Made by a program: the position numbers and the translations under genes
Notes under the pieces: generated by a model
Database searches by the model: none
Told to the model about the DNA's origin: nothing
The model's input: the letters and a program-made list of their open reading frames with translations, nothing else
Assembly: GCA_017500745.1 (NCBI GenBank)
Contig: JAFVYE010000012.1
Span: 1 to 14,231, forward strand
DNA length: 14,231 nucleotides
DNA from: Clostridia bacterium
Lineage (GTDB): Bacteria; Bacillota; Clostridia; Christensenellales; CAG-917
Direction: 5' to 3'
Shown: one piece after another, positions 6,524 through 14,231 of the stretch
Layout: every line of letters begins with the position of its first letter
Numbering within the stretch: position 1 is the stretch's first letter

Positions 6524-6540
6524 TTCTATCTTTGATAGAA
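6524..6540 (+). other. Perfect hairpin between gmk and rpoZ
   Basis: TTCTATC (6524-6530) and GATAGAA (6534-6540) form a 7-bp stem with a TTT loop. It starts at the first base after the gmk stop and ends 4 bases before the rpoZ Shine-Dalgarno site. No T-run follows, so it is not an intrinsic terminator. It may protect an RNA end, mark a processing site or tune rpoZ translation. Confidence 0.5.
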
Positions 6541-6559
6541 AAATAGGAGAAAATAGACT

Positions 6560-6757
6560 ATGATGATCGATCCCCCCATTGACAAACTTATCAAACATGC
6601 AGAATGTCGCTATGCTCTCACATGCGCAGTAGCAAAACGCACACGTGAGCTCCTTACAAGCGAAAGCGCAACTCTGGATAAGAGTGGCGAAAAAGCAATC
6701 ACCCTTGCTTGCAAGGAAATCTACGAGGACAAGCGCATTATCGTCCGCGAAAACTAA
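6560..6757 (+). CDS. rpoZ: RNA polymerase omega subunit
   Basis: Small subunit that wraps the C-terminal tail of beta-prime and aids RNA polymerase assembly. At 65 residues it is at the short end for the family. The recognisable core is DPPIDKLIK, then CRYALTCAVAKRTREL (about residues 16-31) and KAITLACKEIYEDKRI near the C-terminus. AGGAGA at 6545-6550 lies 9 bases before the first of two adjacent ATG codons, so the first is used here; initiation at 6563 would lose only one Met. A C6 run follows in codons 5-6. Location after gmk is widely conserved and supports the call. It ends 2 bases before coaBC, and the two are probably translated in a coupled way. Confidence 0.9.
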   Translation: MMIDPPIDKLIKHAECRYALTCAVAKRTRELLTSESATLDKSGEKAITLACKEIYEDKRIIVREN

Positions 6758-6759
6758 TT

Positions 6760-7944
6760 ATGCTTTACGGAAAAAATATCGTCCTTGGTGTGACGGGTTG
6801 TATTGCCGCCTACAAGGCGTGTGATATTGTGTCTCGTCTTAAAAAGCTTGGTGCAAACGTTGACGTCATAATGACAGACAACGCTTGCCAATTTGTCATG
6901 CCTTTGTCATTTGAAACTCTGTCGGGCAACGCAGTTGTCACAGACACTTTCAAGCGAGTGGACGAGTTTGACGTAAAACACGTGTCACTTGCCAAAAAAG
7001 CCGATCTTTTTTTGGTTGCTCCTGCCACAGCAAACATAATTGGAAAATTTGCATGGGGTATAGCAGATGATATGCTCTCAACAACATACATGGCATCAAA
7101 AGCGCCCAAGGTGATTTGTCCCGCCATGAACACCAATATGTACGAAAGTGAGGCAGTTGTTGAAAACATCCAAACTTTGAAGGATAGGGGCGTTGTTATC
7201 GTTGATGCAATCTCTGGTAGACTTGCTTGCGGTGACACAGGAAAAGGCAAGATGGCAGAGCCCGTTGACATCGTAAAGGTTGTTGAGGACATCCTCCAAC
7301 CCGTTCAAGACTTCAAGGGCAAAAAGGTGCTTGTCACCTCTGGCGCAACCGAAGAGGATATTGATGGCGTACGTGTGATAACGAATCACTCAAGCGGAAA
7401 GATGGGAGCATCAATTGTAAAAGCTCTTATTGATCGTGGAGCAGAGGTCACACTTGTCCATGGCAAAACATCCGTGGCTGTGCCGAGTGGCGTGTTTAAA
7501 GCCGTTTCAGTGACCACAACGTGTGAGCTCCTTGACGTAGTCAAGGAAAACTTTGATCAAGACTTGTTTATTATGGCTGCAGCACCTGCCGACTATCGTG
7601 TCAAAAACAAGTCAAATCAAAAAATCAAAGCAGAAACTGTCGTCCTTGAACTTGAAAAAAATCCCGATGTTGCAGCATACGTAGGGGCAAACAAGGATGA
7701 CAAAACTTTGGTAGTTTTTTCTGCAGAAACAGAAAATCTTATTGAAAATGCCAAAGGCAAATTGAAAAAGAAGAATGCTGATTACGTTGTTGCAAATGGC
7801 GTTTCAAAAACCGGTGTTGGTTTTTACTCTGACAACAATGAAGCAACAATCATCAGCACTTCAGGATATAGTGTTGAAAGTGGTCTCGTGACAAAAGACC
7901 AGCTTGCTCACATCATCCTTGACACTATTGCAGATTGCAAATGA
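6760..7944 (+). CDS. coaBC: Bifunctional phosphopantothenoylcysteine decarboxylase / phosphopantothenate-cysteine ligase
   Basis: Performs two successive steps of coenzyme A synthesis: CTP-dependent joining of Cys to 4'-phosphopantothenate (CoaB), then FMN-dependent decarboxylation (CoaC). It has 394 residues, normal for the fusion. CoaC domain (1-about 180): GVTGCIAAYKA, catalytic His74, PAMNTNM (121-127, Asn124) and the lid Cys157 in RLACGDTGKGKM. CoaB domain (about 186-394): SGATEEDIDGVR then ITNHSSGKMG (207-216, Asn209), AAAPADYR, Lys288 and the VVANGV stretch. The usual GPTxE.IDPVR reads SGATEEDIDGVR, so two prolines are lost. The start at 6760 matches the family N-terminus; a longer frame from 6709 would overlap rpoZ. 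No clear ribosome site is seen, which fits coupling to rpoZ. The stop overlaps the priA start (ATGA). Confidence 0.95.
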   Translation: MLYGKNIVLGVTGCIAAYKACDIVSRLKKLGANVDVIMTDNACQFVMPLSFETLSGNAVVTDTFKRVDEFDVKHVSLAKKADLFLVAPATANIIGKFAWGIADDMLSTTYMASKAPKVICPAMNTNMYESEAVVENIQTLKDRGVVIVDAISGRLACGDTGKGKMAEPVDIVKVVEDILQPVQDFKGKKVLVTSGATEEDIDGVRVITNHSSGKMGASIVKALIDRGAEVTLVHGKTSVAVPSGVFKAVSVTTTCELLDVVKENFDQDLFIMAAAPADYRVKNKSNQKIKAETVVLELEKNPDVAAYVGANKDDKTLVVFSAETENLIENAKGKLKKKNADYVVANGVSKTGVGFYSDNNEATIISTSGYSVESGLVTKDQLAHIILDTIADCK

Positions 7945-10115
7945 TTTTAGAAGTAATCGTTGACATTTCAAGCGCCGAAGTTGACAGAACGTTTGACTAT
8001 ATTGGCGATGATATACCTCTTGGAAGTCGTGTTTCTGTTGAGTTTGGAAAAAAGAGACTTCTGGGCTTTGTGATTGGCAAAAAAGACACTTCAAATTTTG
8101 AAAAACTAAAAAAAGCAACTTTAATTGACAGCCCCATTGACGAAAAACAATTGCAACTTATGGACTATATGCGCAGCAAATATAACCTGCGTTATATTGA
8201 TGTGTTGAGATTGTTTTTGCCCACCAAACTTCGTGAGGAGAAAAACCCTGAATATACAAGAATTTTTCTCAAACCCACTTTGAAGTTGTCCTACGATGAT
8301 GCAATAGCACAAATTGGCCCAAGGGCAAAAAAGCAAATAGAACTCTACGACTTTTTGGTATCAAAAGGTGGTGGATTTCTTGCTCAAATGGTCAATCTTT
8401 ATGGAGCATCTGCCGTAAAGGGTCTTCGTGATAAAGGATTGGTTGATGAAACTGACGTTCATGAAAGACGTGTTCCTCTCGGCACCCTTGACAGAAAGGA
8501 CAAAGAGGTTGTGCTTACCAATGCTCAGCAAGATGCAGTAAATCAAATTGTAGGCGGACAAGGCGTATATCTTCTTCATGGAGTCACAGGCAGTGGCAAG
8601 ACAGAGATTTATCTCCACGTGATTGAACATTTTTTGAAAATTGGCAAAACGTCAATTATGCTTGTGCCTGAAATTTCGCTCACCCCCCAAATGCTTGGCA
8701 TATTTAGAGCAAGATTTGGCGATAAAGTGGCAATTCTTCACTCTGGTTTGAACGCAAGTGAACGATACGATGAGTGGAAAAGGTTGAGAACAGGGGAAGC
8801 ACAAATTGCCATTGGTGCACGCAGTGCAATATTTGCACCCCTCACAAATCTTGGGGCCATTTTCATTGATGAAGAGCACGACACAAGCTACATTAGCGAA
8901 TCTAATCCAAGATATGACACAAGAGAAGTTGCAGAGGAGAGGGCAAAGATTGCTGGCGCAGTTTTGGTTCTCGGATCAGCAACACCAGATATATGCACAT
9001 ATCAAAAGGCGGTTGAAGGCAAGTTCAATTTGATTACCTTGCCGGATAGAATTTCTGCCCACAAGTTGCCTGATATGGAAATCGTTGATATGACCTACGA
9101 ATTTCGTTGTGGCAATCGCTCTCCTTTTTCAAGCACGCTTATTGACGCAATAGGTCAAGCTCTGTCAAGAAAGGAACAAGTAATTTTGTTCTTGAACAGA
9201 CGCGGATATTCGTCCTTTATTAGATGTAAGGATTGCGGGTACATCCCAACCTGCGACATATGTGACGTGTCAATGACCTATCACAAGGGCGAGGACAACC
9301 TCAAATGTCACTATTGCGGGGCAACAAAAGCTCCCATGACAACTTGCCCCAAATGTGGCTCTCACAATATGAAAAATGGCAGAGTTGGCACGGAAAAGTT
9401 GGTGGAAGAGTTGGAGTCAATCTTCAATGGCATGAAGTGTCTTAGAATGGACTATGACACCACAACTGGCAAGGATGCCTATTTTCATATTCTTGATCAA
9501 TTCGCAAAGGGGGAGGCGGACATTTTGGTTGGCACTCAAATGATTGCCAAAGGCCATGACTTTCCAAACGTTACTTTGGTTGGAATCATTGAGGCAGATG
9601 CTGCGTTGTTTATGTCTGACTACCGTGCAAGTGAACGCACCTTCCAACTTGTCACACAGGTTGCAGGCCGTGCAGGCAGAGCAGAAAAAAAGGGAAGAGT
9701 TGTCCTGCAGGCATTTTGGCCATCCCACTATGTTTTCAAATTTGCTAAGACCTATGATTACAACGGATTCTTTGGCACAGAAAACAACAGACGTCTTGTG
9801 ACGGGATTTCCTCCCTATAAGGATCTTGTGCGTGTAATGATTGCATCCACAGACGCAGATGATGGCAGAGAAAGCGCACGAAACACATATATTGCCGTGC
9901 GTGATTTGCAACAGAAGTACGGCAAATTCCCCTTCATCAATCTTACAAGATCACCATTCAAATATCTAAAAGGTCAATATCGCTTCCAAATCGTAATGCG
10001 ACTTGACCCTGCAAATGCTGAAATGGTGACAAAAGACACATATAAAATTGTCAGCGACAATCGCCCTAAAAAGGGTAGTGCTTTCGTTGAAATTAATCCA
10101 CAAAATTTGTATTAA
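7941..10115 (+). CDS. priA: Primosomal replication-restart helicase PriA
   Basis: SF2 3'-5' DNA helicase that recognises stalled forks and D-loops and reloads the replicative helicase. It has 724 residues, close to the usual length. An N-terminal DNA-binding region (about 1-190) is followed by the helicase core with Walker A GVTGSGKT (214-221, Lys220), DEEH box (310-313) and LGSAT. A binuclear zinc module with eight Cys follows (429, 432, 438, 441, 456, 459, 469, 472). The C-terminal helicase lobe has GTQMIAKGHDFPNV and QVAGRAGRA, then the conserved C-terminal domain. Every catalytic and zinc ligand position expected is present. The ATG overlaps the coaBC stop by 4 bases; a TTG at 7935 is also in frame but the overlapping ATG is more likely. 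Confidence 0.95.
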   Translation: MILEVIVDISSAEVDRTFDYIGDDIPLGSRVSVEFGKKRLLGFVIGKKDTSNFEKLKKATLIDSPIDEKQLQLMDYMRSKYNLRYIDVLRLFLPTKLREEKNPEYTRIFLKPTLKLSYDDAIAQIGPRAKKQIELYDFLVSKGGGFLAQMVNLYGASAVKGLRDKGLVDETDVHERRVPLGTLDRKDKEVVLTNAQQDAVNQIVGGQGVYLLHGVTGSGKTEIYLHVIEHFLKIGKTSIMLVPEISLTPQMLGIFRARFGDKVAILHSGLNASERYDEWKRLRTGEAQIAIGARSAIFAPLTNLGAIFIDEEHDTSYISESNPRYDTREVAEERAKIAGAVLVLGSATPDICTYQKAVEGKFNLITLPDRISAHKLPDMEIVDMTYEFRCGNRSPFSSTLIDAIGQALSRKEQVILFLNRRGYSSFIRCKDCGYIPTCDICDVSMTYHKGEDNLKCHYCGATKAPMTTCPKCGSHNMKNGRVGTEKLVEELESIFNGMKCLRMDYDTTTGKDAYFHILDQFAKGEADILVGTQMIAKGHDFPNVTLVGIIEADAALFMSDYRASERTFQLVTQVAGRAGRAEKKGRVVLQAFWPSHYVFKFAKTYDYNGFFGTENNRRLVTGFPPYKDLVRVMIASTDADDGRESARNTYIAVRDLQQKYGKFPFINLTRSPFKYLKGQYRFQIVMRLDPANAEMVTKDTYKIVSDNRPKKGSAFVEINPQNLY

Positions 10116-10124
10116 AGGTGAATT

Positions 10125-10583
10125 ATGGCAAAAAGACTCATTGTTCAAGTCCCCGACCCTATTTTGTCTAAGAAATGTAGAGAAGTTGAAAGTTTTGATC
10201 AAAAACTTTGGACACTTCTTGATGATATGAAAGAAACGCTCAAAGAAGCCGAAGGCGCAGGCCTTGCTGCACCTCAAGTTGCAGTCTTAAAGCGTGTTGC
10301 CCTCGTTGACACAGAAGATGGCTTTTTTGAACTTATCAACCCTGTCATTAAATCAATGAAAGGAGAGCAAACCGGCATTGAAGGATGCCTTTCTGTCAAA
10401 GGGAAGTATGGCACCGTGACAAGAGCAAACGAGGTCAAAGTTGAAGCTCAAGACAGATATGGAAAAAAACACACTTACAAAGTAAGTGGATTTTCCGCTC
10501 GTGCTTTTCAACATGAAATTGATCATCTTGACGGCATTGTTTACACAAGCAAATGCAATGATTTGATGGAAGAAGAGGATTGA
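10125..10583 (+). CDS. def: Peptide deformylase (Fe2+/Zn2+ hydrolase)
   Basis: Removes the formyl group from the N-terminal Met of new proteins at the ribosome exit. It has 152 residues. All three family motifs are seen: GAGLAAPQ (residues 44-51), EGCLS (86-90, metal ligand Cys88) and QHEIDHLDG (129-137, metal ligands His130 and His134, catalytic Glu131). The motif 2 surroundings read EGCLSVKG where EGCLSVPG is usual. The short C-terminus after the HEIDHL helix is within the family's range. A ribosome site AAAGGTG (10114-10120) overlaps the priA stop and lies 4 bases upstream of the ATG. It is coupled to fmt by a 1-base overlap (TGATG), and the products act at opposite ends of the formyl-Met cycle. 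Confidence 0.95.
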   Translation: MAKRLIVQVPDPILSKKCREVESFDQKLWTLLDDMKETLKEAEGAGLAAPQVAVLKRVALVDTEDGFFELINPVIKSMKGEQTGIEGCLSVKGKYGTVTRANEVKVEAQDRYGKKHTYKVSGFSARAFQHEIDHLDGIVYTSKCNDLMEEED

Positions 10584-11512
10584 TGAAAATTATATTTATG
10601 GGCACTCCCGATTTTTCGGCAGAGGTCTTCAAAAAACTTAATAGTGTATATCCTGTAAGTGCAGTTGTCACAGGCGTTGACAAGCCCGTTGGCAGAAAAA
10701 TGGTTCTCACGCCATGTCCCCTCAAAATAGAAGCGCAAAATGCAGGCGTGCCAGTTTTGCAATACGAAAAGGTGTCTCGCCAAGGCATAGAGGACATTGA
10801 GGCTCTTGAACCGGATCTTGTGATTACGGCCGCCTTTGGACAAATCCTTTCAGACAGATTTTTGGCAATACCCAAGTACGGCGTAATAAACGTGCACGCA
10901 TCACTTTTACCAAAGCATAGGGGTGCATCTCCCATTCAATCTGCAATGCTTGCAGGTGACAAAACAACTGGCATCACGATTATGAAAACAGTAAAAGAAG
11001 TTGATGCTGGCGACATGCTTCTGAAGCGAGAAATTGAAATTTTGCCCGAAGATTATGCAGACACACTCTTTGACAAGATGGCAGTGCTTGGTGGCGAGGC
11101 CATTGTTGAGGCAGTGCGACTTATTGAAAGTGGCGAGGCCGTGTTCACTCCTCAAGACCACAGTCAAGCAACTCATTGCATTAAGATAACCAAGGCAGAA
11201 GGACAAATCAATTTTGCAAATGACAAAAACTATCTCCGCAACTTTGTCCACGCAATGAATCCTTGGCCATCTGCTTATACCTTTGTCGGTGGCAAACAAC
11301 TAAAAATCTTTGACCTTTTGCCTGTTGATGATGACACCGAGGCAGAATGTGGCACGGTCATTTATGCAGACAAAGCCCATGGCATCGTTGTCAAGTGTGG
11401 TGACGGCGCAGTTAGACTTGTCCGCATACAACTTGAAGGAAAGGGCAAAACCGACGACGTTTCCTTCCTTAATGGAAATAAAGACATAAAAGTTGGGGTT
11501 ACACTTGCTTGA
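10583..11512 (+). CDS. fmt: Methionyl-tRNA formyltransferase
   Basis: Transfers formyl from 10-formyl-tetrahydrofolate to Met-tRNAi for translation initiation. It has 309 residues, normal length. It opens with the family's MKIIFMGTPDFS. The catalytic triad is visible: Asn103, His105 and Asp141, in INVHASLLPKHRGASPIQ and VDAGDML. The C-terminal OB-like tRNA-binding domain (about 205-309) includes KITKAEGQINF and NPWPSAYT. The start is ATG at 10583, sharing one base with the def stop, with AGAAGAGG inside def as the ribosome site. A TTG codon at 10580 is in frame but adds only one residue and is less likely. It ends inside the first codon of rsmB. Confidence 0.95.
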   Translation: MKIIFMGTPDFSAEVFKKLNSVYPVSAVVTGVDKPVGRKMVLTPCPLKIEAQNAGVPVLQYEKVSRQGIEDIEALEPDLVITAAFGQILSDRFLAIPKYGVINVHASLLPKHRGASPIQSAMLAGDKTTGITIMKTVKEVDAGDMLLKREIEILPEDYADTLFDKMAVLGGEAIVEAVRLIESGEAVFTPQDHSQATHCIKITKAEGQINFANDKNYLRNFVHAMNPWPSAYTFVGGKQLKIFDLLPVDDDTEAECGTVIYADKAHGIVVKCGDGAVRLVRIQLEGKGKTDDVSFLNGNKDIKVGVTLA

Positions 11513-12762
11513 GAAAGTATTTTGACAGCGCATTAAAAATATTGACAAACATCTTTGACGAAGGGAGTTATTCCAATCGTGCTTTGTCAAGCGACAAAAC
11601 AAACGATATGACAACAAAGCTTGTCTATGGTGTTTTGGAGCGCAACGTTGAAATTGAGCATATTCTTTCAACTTTGGTCAAAAAGACACCCAAGGGCAAG
11701 GTCTATACGTTGCTCAAAATTGGCACTTACGCTCTTATGCATCTTGACAACGTGCCCAACTTTGCAATAGTCAGCGAATGTGTTGAAGTTGCCAAATCAA
11801 ATGGTTTGCACGGTCAAAGTGGATTTGTCAATGCGGTGCTCAAGCGCGTTTCAAGAGGGGAGTACACTCTTCCAAAGGAAACGGACAAAAATTATCTTTC
11901 CGTCAAATACTCTTTGCCACAATGGTTTATTGACGCATTGTATAATGAATACGAAAAGTCACAAGTCAACGCTTTGCTTGAAAGTGAAGTGGCAACAGGC
12001 GAGTCTATCCGCATAAATTCCAAAATTAATAGACAAGAAGTTTTGGACAAACTTGCAAAAGCAAACATTGGTTTTAAAGATGGAGAGTGTGGCACGATTA
12101 TTGCATCAGCGGACTCTAAGGCCATCAAAGACCTCTTTAACAGTGGGCATATAACGTTTCAAGCCACATCATCAATCAAAGCCGTAGAGGCGCTTGGAGT
12201 ATTAGGACAGGCAAAAGTCCTTGATCTGTGCTCAGCTCCTGGCGGAAAAGCTATATTAATTGGCGAAACTGCCCCTGATTGCGAAGTGACAGCTTGCGAC
12301 CTGTACAAGCACAGAATTGAATTGATTGAGAAATATGCCAAACGAATGGACGTAACCAATGTCAATGTCGTCCTTAACGATGCAACAAAACTCAGAAAAG
12401 AGTGGATTAGCAAGTTTGATTACGTGCTTGTTGATGCGCCTTGTTCCTGTTTTGGCACGTACAAAAAGCATCCGGACGTGTTTTTGAATCGCAATTACAA
12501 TGATTGTGTAAAAAACTCGTCAACACAAAAAAATATACTCAAAAATGCAGTTGAGTACGCAAAGGTTGGCGGTACGATTGTGTATTCAACCTGCACACTC
12601 TTCAATGTTGAAAACATTGACGTCGTCAATTCCGTATTGGTTGGCAGCGTTGTACTTGACAATTTTGACAGCGCAAATCTTCCCAACGACAAAGCAACCA
12701 TTCGCATTTTACCCTCTGATGGTAGTGACGGATTTTTCATTGCAAAACTCAAAAAAATATGA
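11509..12762 (+). CDS. rsmB: 16S rRNA (cytosine-967-C5)-methyltransferase RsmB
   Basis: SAM-dependent m5C methyltransferase of 16S rRNA. It has 417 residues against about 430-450 in model species. The N-terminal NusB-like RNA-binding domain (about 1-130) contains TKLVYGVLERN and VNAVLKRVSR. The Rossmann methyltransferase domain has SAM motif LDLCSAPGGK, acidic residue in VTACDLYKHR, motif IV DAPCS (Asp309, Cys312) and motif VI STCTLFNVEN with catalytic Cys362. The start is TTG at 11509 in a TTGA overlap with the fmt stop. It is chosen because the reading MRKYFDSALKILTNIFDEG aligns with the family's first helix, and the next in-frame ATG would remove it. The ribosome site is weak (GGGG at 11495-11498), so translation is probably coupled to fmt. 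It overlaps rlmN by 4 bases. Confidence 0.93.
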   Translation: MRKYFDSALKILTNIFDEGSYSNRALSSDKTNDMTTKLVYGVLERNVEIEHILSTLVKKTPKGKVYTLLKIGTYALMHLDNVPNFAIVSECVEVAKSNGLHGQSGFVNAVLKRVSRGEYTLPKETDKNYLSVKYSLPQWFIDALYNEYEKSQVNALLESEVATGESIRINSKINRQEVLDKLAKANIGFKDGECGTIIASADSKAIKDLFNSGHITFQATSSIKAVEALGVLGQAKVLDLCSAPGGKAILIGETAPDCEVTACDLYKHRIELIEKYAKRMDVTNVNVVLNDATKLRKEWISKFDYVLVDAPCSCFGTYKKHPDVFLNRNYNDCVKNSSTQKNILKNAVEYAKVGGTIVYSTCTLFNVENIDVVNSVLVGSVVLDNFDSANLPNDKATIRILPSDGSDGFFIAKLKKI

Positions 12763-13793
12763 TTGATCTATTGTCCCTCAATCTTAATGAACTCAAGGAG
12801 TTGTTCCCCGAGCCCAAATATCTTGGTGGACAGCTTTTCACGTTTTTGCACAATGGTTGTTCATTTGATGAAATGACGTCCTTGAAGAAAGATCTTAGAG
12901 AACAATTAAAAGCAGAATACATCACAAATCCCGTGACAATTTTGAAAAAATTCGTAGGCAAAAGTGGCACAATTAAATATCTATTCGCGTTGACGGATGG
13001 CAACCTCATTGAAGGCGTATATATGCCTCACGATTATGGCAACACTCTGTGTCTGTCAACTCAAATAGGTTGCAGAATGGGTTGCAGTTTTTGTGCAAGT
13101 GGCCTTGACGGATTGCTCAGAAACCTCACCCCCGGCGAAATGCTTGGTCAAGTCGTTGCAGTAAATCGTGACAATGGTGGCACAACAAAAGATAGGGCAG
13201 TCACCAACTTGGTGCTTATGGGCAGTGGAGAGCCCTTTGACAACTATCAAAACGTGCTCAAATTCCTTGACCTTGTGTCACACGAAAAGGGCATTGGCAT
13301 AAGCGAAAGAAACATATCTCTTTCAACTTCTGGCCTTGCTGACAAAGTAAGAGAATTTGCAGATAGCGGGCACAAGGTGACCTTGTCCATTTCATTGCAC
13401 GCTCCTTTTGATGAGCTCCGTTCAAGCATTATGCCCGTCAATAAAAAATATAACATTCAGAATATTGTATCAGCGTCCAAATATTATTTTGAAAAGACAG
13501 GCAGACGAGTAATCTTTGAATATACGCTCATCAAAGGCACAAACGACAGCCCGGAATGCGCAAAGGAACTTGCATCTCTCACAAGAGGATTTCCGACCCA
13601 CGTAAACCTCATACGCCTCAACGAAGTGAAGGAGCGCAACCACAAAGCCCCAACCGAGGATGCAACCAAAGAGTTTTTGAAGCGTCTTGAGGCACTTGGA
13701 GTGTCCGCCACAATCCGTCGCTCATTGGGCAACGACATTGAAGGCGCTTGCGGTCAACTTAGAAGAAGATATCTTGAAGAACAATCAAAATAA
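12759..13793 (+). CDS. rlmN: Dual-specificity 23S rRNA/tRNA adenine-C2 methyltransferase RlmN (radical SAM)
   Basis: Makes m2A2503 in 23S rRNA and m2A37 in some tRNAs by a ping-pong radical mechanism. It has 344 residues, normal length. The radical SAM cluster motif CRMGCSFC is at residues 105-112 (Cys105, 109, 112). The methyl-carrying Cys331 sits in the C-terminal GNDIEGACGQL, which separates RlmN/Cfr from other radical SAM enzymes. The N-terminal accessory domain (about 1-90) and STSGLADKVREFAD with SISLHAP are typical. The SAM-contact motif normally written GMGEP reads GSGEP (155-159), and HVNLIPFN-type reads HVNLIRLN. A target-site Cfr-type resistance enzyme is less likely given the housekeeping operon. 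The ATG overlaps the rsmB stop by 4 bases. Confidence 0.94.
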   Translation: MIDLLSLNLNELKELFPEPKYLGGQLFTFLHNGCSFDEMTSLKKDLREQLKAEYITNPVTILKKFVGKSGTIKYLFALTDGNLIEGVYMPHDYGNTLCLSTQIGCRMGCSFCASGLDGLLRNLTPGEMLGQVVAVNRDNGGTTKDRAVTNLVLMGSGEPFDNYQNVLKFLDLVSHEKGIGISERNISLSTSGLADKVREFADSGHKVTLSISLHAPFDELRSSIMPVNKKYNIQNIVSASKYYFEKTGRRVIFEYTLIKGTNDSPECAKELASLTRGFPTHVNLIRLNEVKERNHKAPTEDATKEFLKRLEALGVSATIRRSLGNDIEGACGQLRRRYLEEQSK

Positions 13794-13797
13794 CAAT

Positions 13798-14231
13798 ATG
13801 GCAAAACAATCAAAAACATTAAAAGGCAGGGTTATAAAGGCCGTTGCATCCAAGTTTTTTGTTGACACCTCTGATGGTGTCAAGGTTTGTTTTGCACGCA
13901 AAAAACTCAAGCTTGATGGCAACATTTACGTTGGCGATTACGTTGAAATTGAAAAAGATCGTGATGCCTACGTAATAGAAATGGTTGAAAAACGCAAAAA
14001 TCAACTTATCAGACCCTATGTCAGCAACGTTGACGTTTGCCTGATTGTCATCGCACCTGAACCTGCACCAGACTTTTTGTTGGTTGACAAAGTCATTATA
14101 AATTGTCTTGTAGAAGATATAGAACCCGTTATTCTTGCCAACAAGTGTGACCTTGGACACATTGACTTGTCTGAATACAACGGTGTTGTCAAATGCTTTG
14201 AGATCTCTGCAGAAACCGCAGAGGGTATAAA
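13798..14231 (+). CDS. rsgA: Ribosome small subunit-dependent GTPase RsgA, 5' part only
   Basis: Circularly permuted GTPase that helps late 30S subunit maturation. Only 144 codons plus two bases are in the window; the gene leaves by the right edge without a stop. The N-terminal OB fold (about residues 1-65) contains GRVIKAVASKFFVDT and GDYVEIE. The signature R-K-N-Q-LIRPYVSNVD (66-79) opens the GTPase domain. The G4 motif NKCD (115-118) comes before any G1 motif, as expected for the permuted fold; the P-loop, switch regions and C-terminal zinc knuckle lie outside. ATG at 13798 is 4 bases after the rlmN stop with only a weak GAAGA upstream, suggesting coupling. In Bacillus prpC and prkC separate rlmN from rsgA; here they are absent. 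Confidence 0.93.
   Translation, partial: MAKQSKTLKGRVIKAVASKFFVDTSDGVKVCFARKKLKLDGNIYVGDYVEIEKDRDAYVIEMVEKRKNQLIRPYVSNVDVCLIVIAPEPAPDFLLVDKVIINCLVEDIEPVILANKCDLGHIDLSEYNGVVKCFEISAETAEGI

Noticed and set aside
6572..6577. C6 run near the start of rpoZ as a phase-variable tract
   Set aside because: Six bases is short for slippage switching, it encodes a plausible Pro-Pro, and omega is a housekeeping subunit.
6709..6759. Longer N-terminus for coaBC overlapping rpoZ
   Set aside because: The 17 extra residues are an out-of-frame reading of rpoZ, and the conserved CoaC N-terminus begins at 6760.
9417..9911. Long open frame on the minus strand inside priA (about 164 codons)
   Set aside because: It lies fully antisense to a conserved helicase and has no ribosome site or recognisable domain. 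Its Cys/His-rich composition is what antisense reading of this AT-biased gene produces.
10435..10935. Minus-strand open frame spanning the def-fmt junction (about 166 codons)
   Set aside because: Antisense to two genes whose catalytic motifs are intact; no family resemblance and no promoter.
1..14231. Mobile element, CRISPR array, tRNA/rRNA, riboswitch or defence island
   Set aside because: I saw no transposase, no regularly spaced repeats, no cloverleaf, no long structured leader and no defence-type gene. Gaps between genes are at most about 176 bases and are filled by promoter and terminator signals.

Overview
The window looks like the chromosome of a low-to-moderate GC, AT-biased member of the Bacillota, most likely an uncultured Clostridia-type lineage. 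The evidence is gene order. A pcrA-ligA pair is followed by a run that matches the Bacillus subtilis yloC-gmk-rpoZ-coaBC-priA-def-fmt-rsmB-rlmN-rsgA neighbourhood. Shine-Dalgarno sites are AGGAG-type, promoters are sigma-A-like, and TGA is used as a stop. Several enzymes depart from textbook motifs (LigA, Gmk, RlmN), which fits a lineage distant from the model Firmicutes. Genus-level placement is not possible by reading alone.

Layout: (1) Bases 1-561, minus strand: the first 187 codons of an unrecognised acidic, then Pro/Ala/Lys-rich, probably disordered protein that runs off the left edge. (2) Bases 562-687: a short divergent promoter region. (3) Bases 688-4870, plus strand: pcrA and ligA, a two-gene DNA repair/replication operon closed by a clear intrinsic terminator at 4893-4920. 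(4) Bases 4921-5046: A/T tracts and a strong extended -10 promoter. (5) Bases 5047-14231, plus strand: ten tightly packed genes, yicC, gmk, rpoZ, coaBC, priA, def, fmt, rsmB, rlmN and the start of rsgA. Several pairs are joined by 1-4 bp start/stop overlaps. I see no second promoter or terminator in this stretch, so it reads as one long operon that continues past the right edge.

How the genes work together: PcrA, LigA and PriA serve DNA repair, ligation and replication restart. Gmk, CoaBC and RpoZ cover GDP supply, coenzyme A synthesis and RNA polymerase assembly. Def and Fmt form the N-formyl-methionine cycle. RsmB, RlmN, RsgA and probably YicC act on rRNA/RNA or on ribosome maturation.

I found no mobile element, CRISPR array, tRNA/rRNA gene, riboswitch or defence system. 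I do not see a previously undescribed system here. The points worth a second look are the unknown leftward gene and its odd start region, the near-leaderless pcrA start, the divergent LigA, the helically spaced A-tracts upstream of the yicC promoter, and the absence of remA and prpC-prkC from an otherwise conserved gene order.
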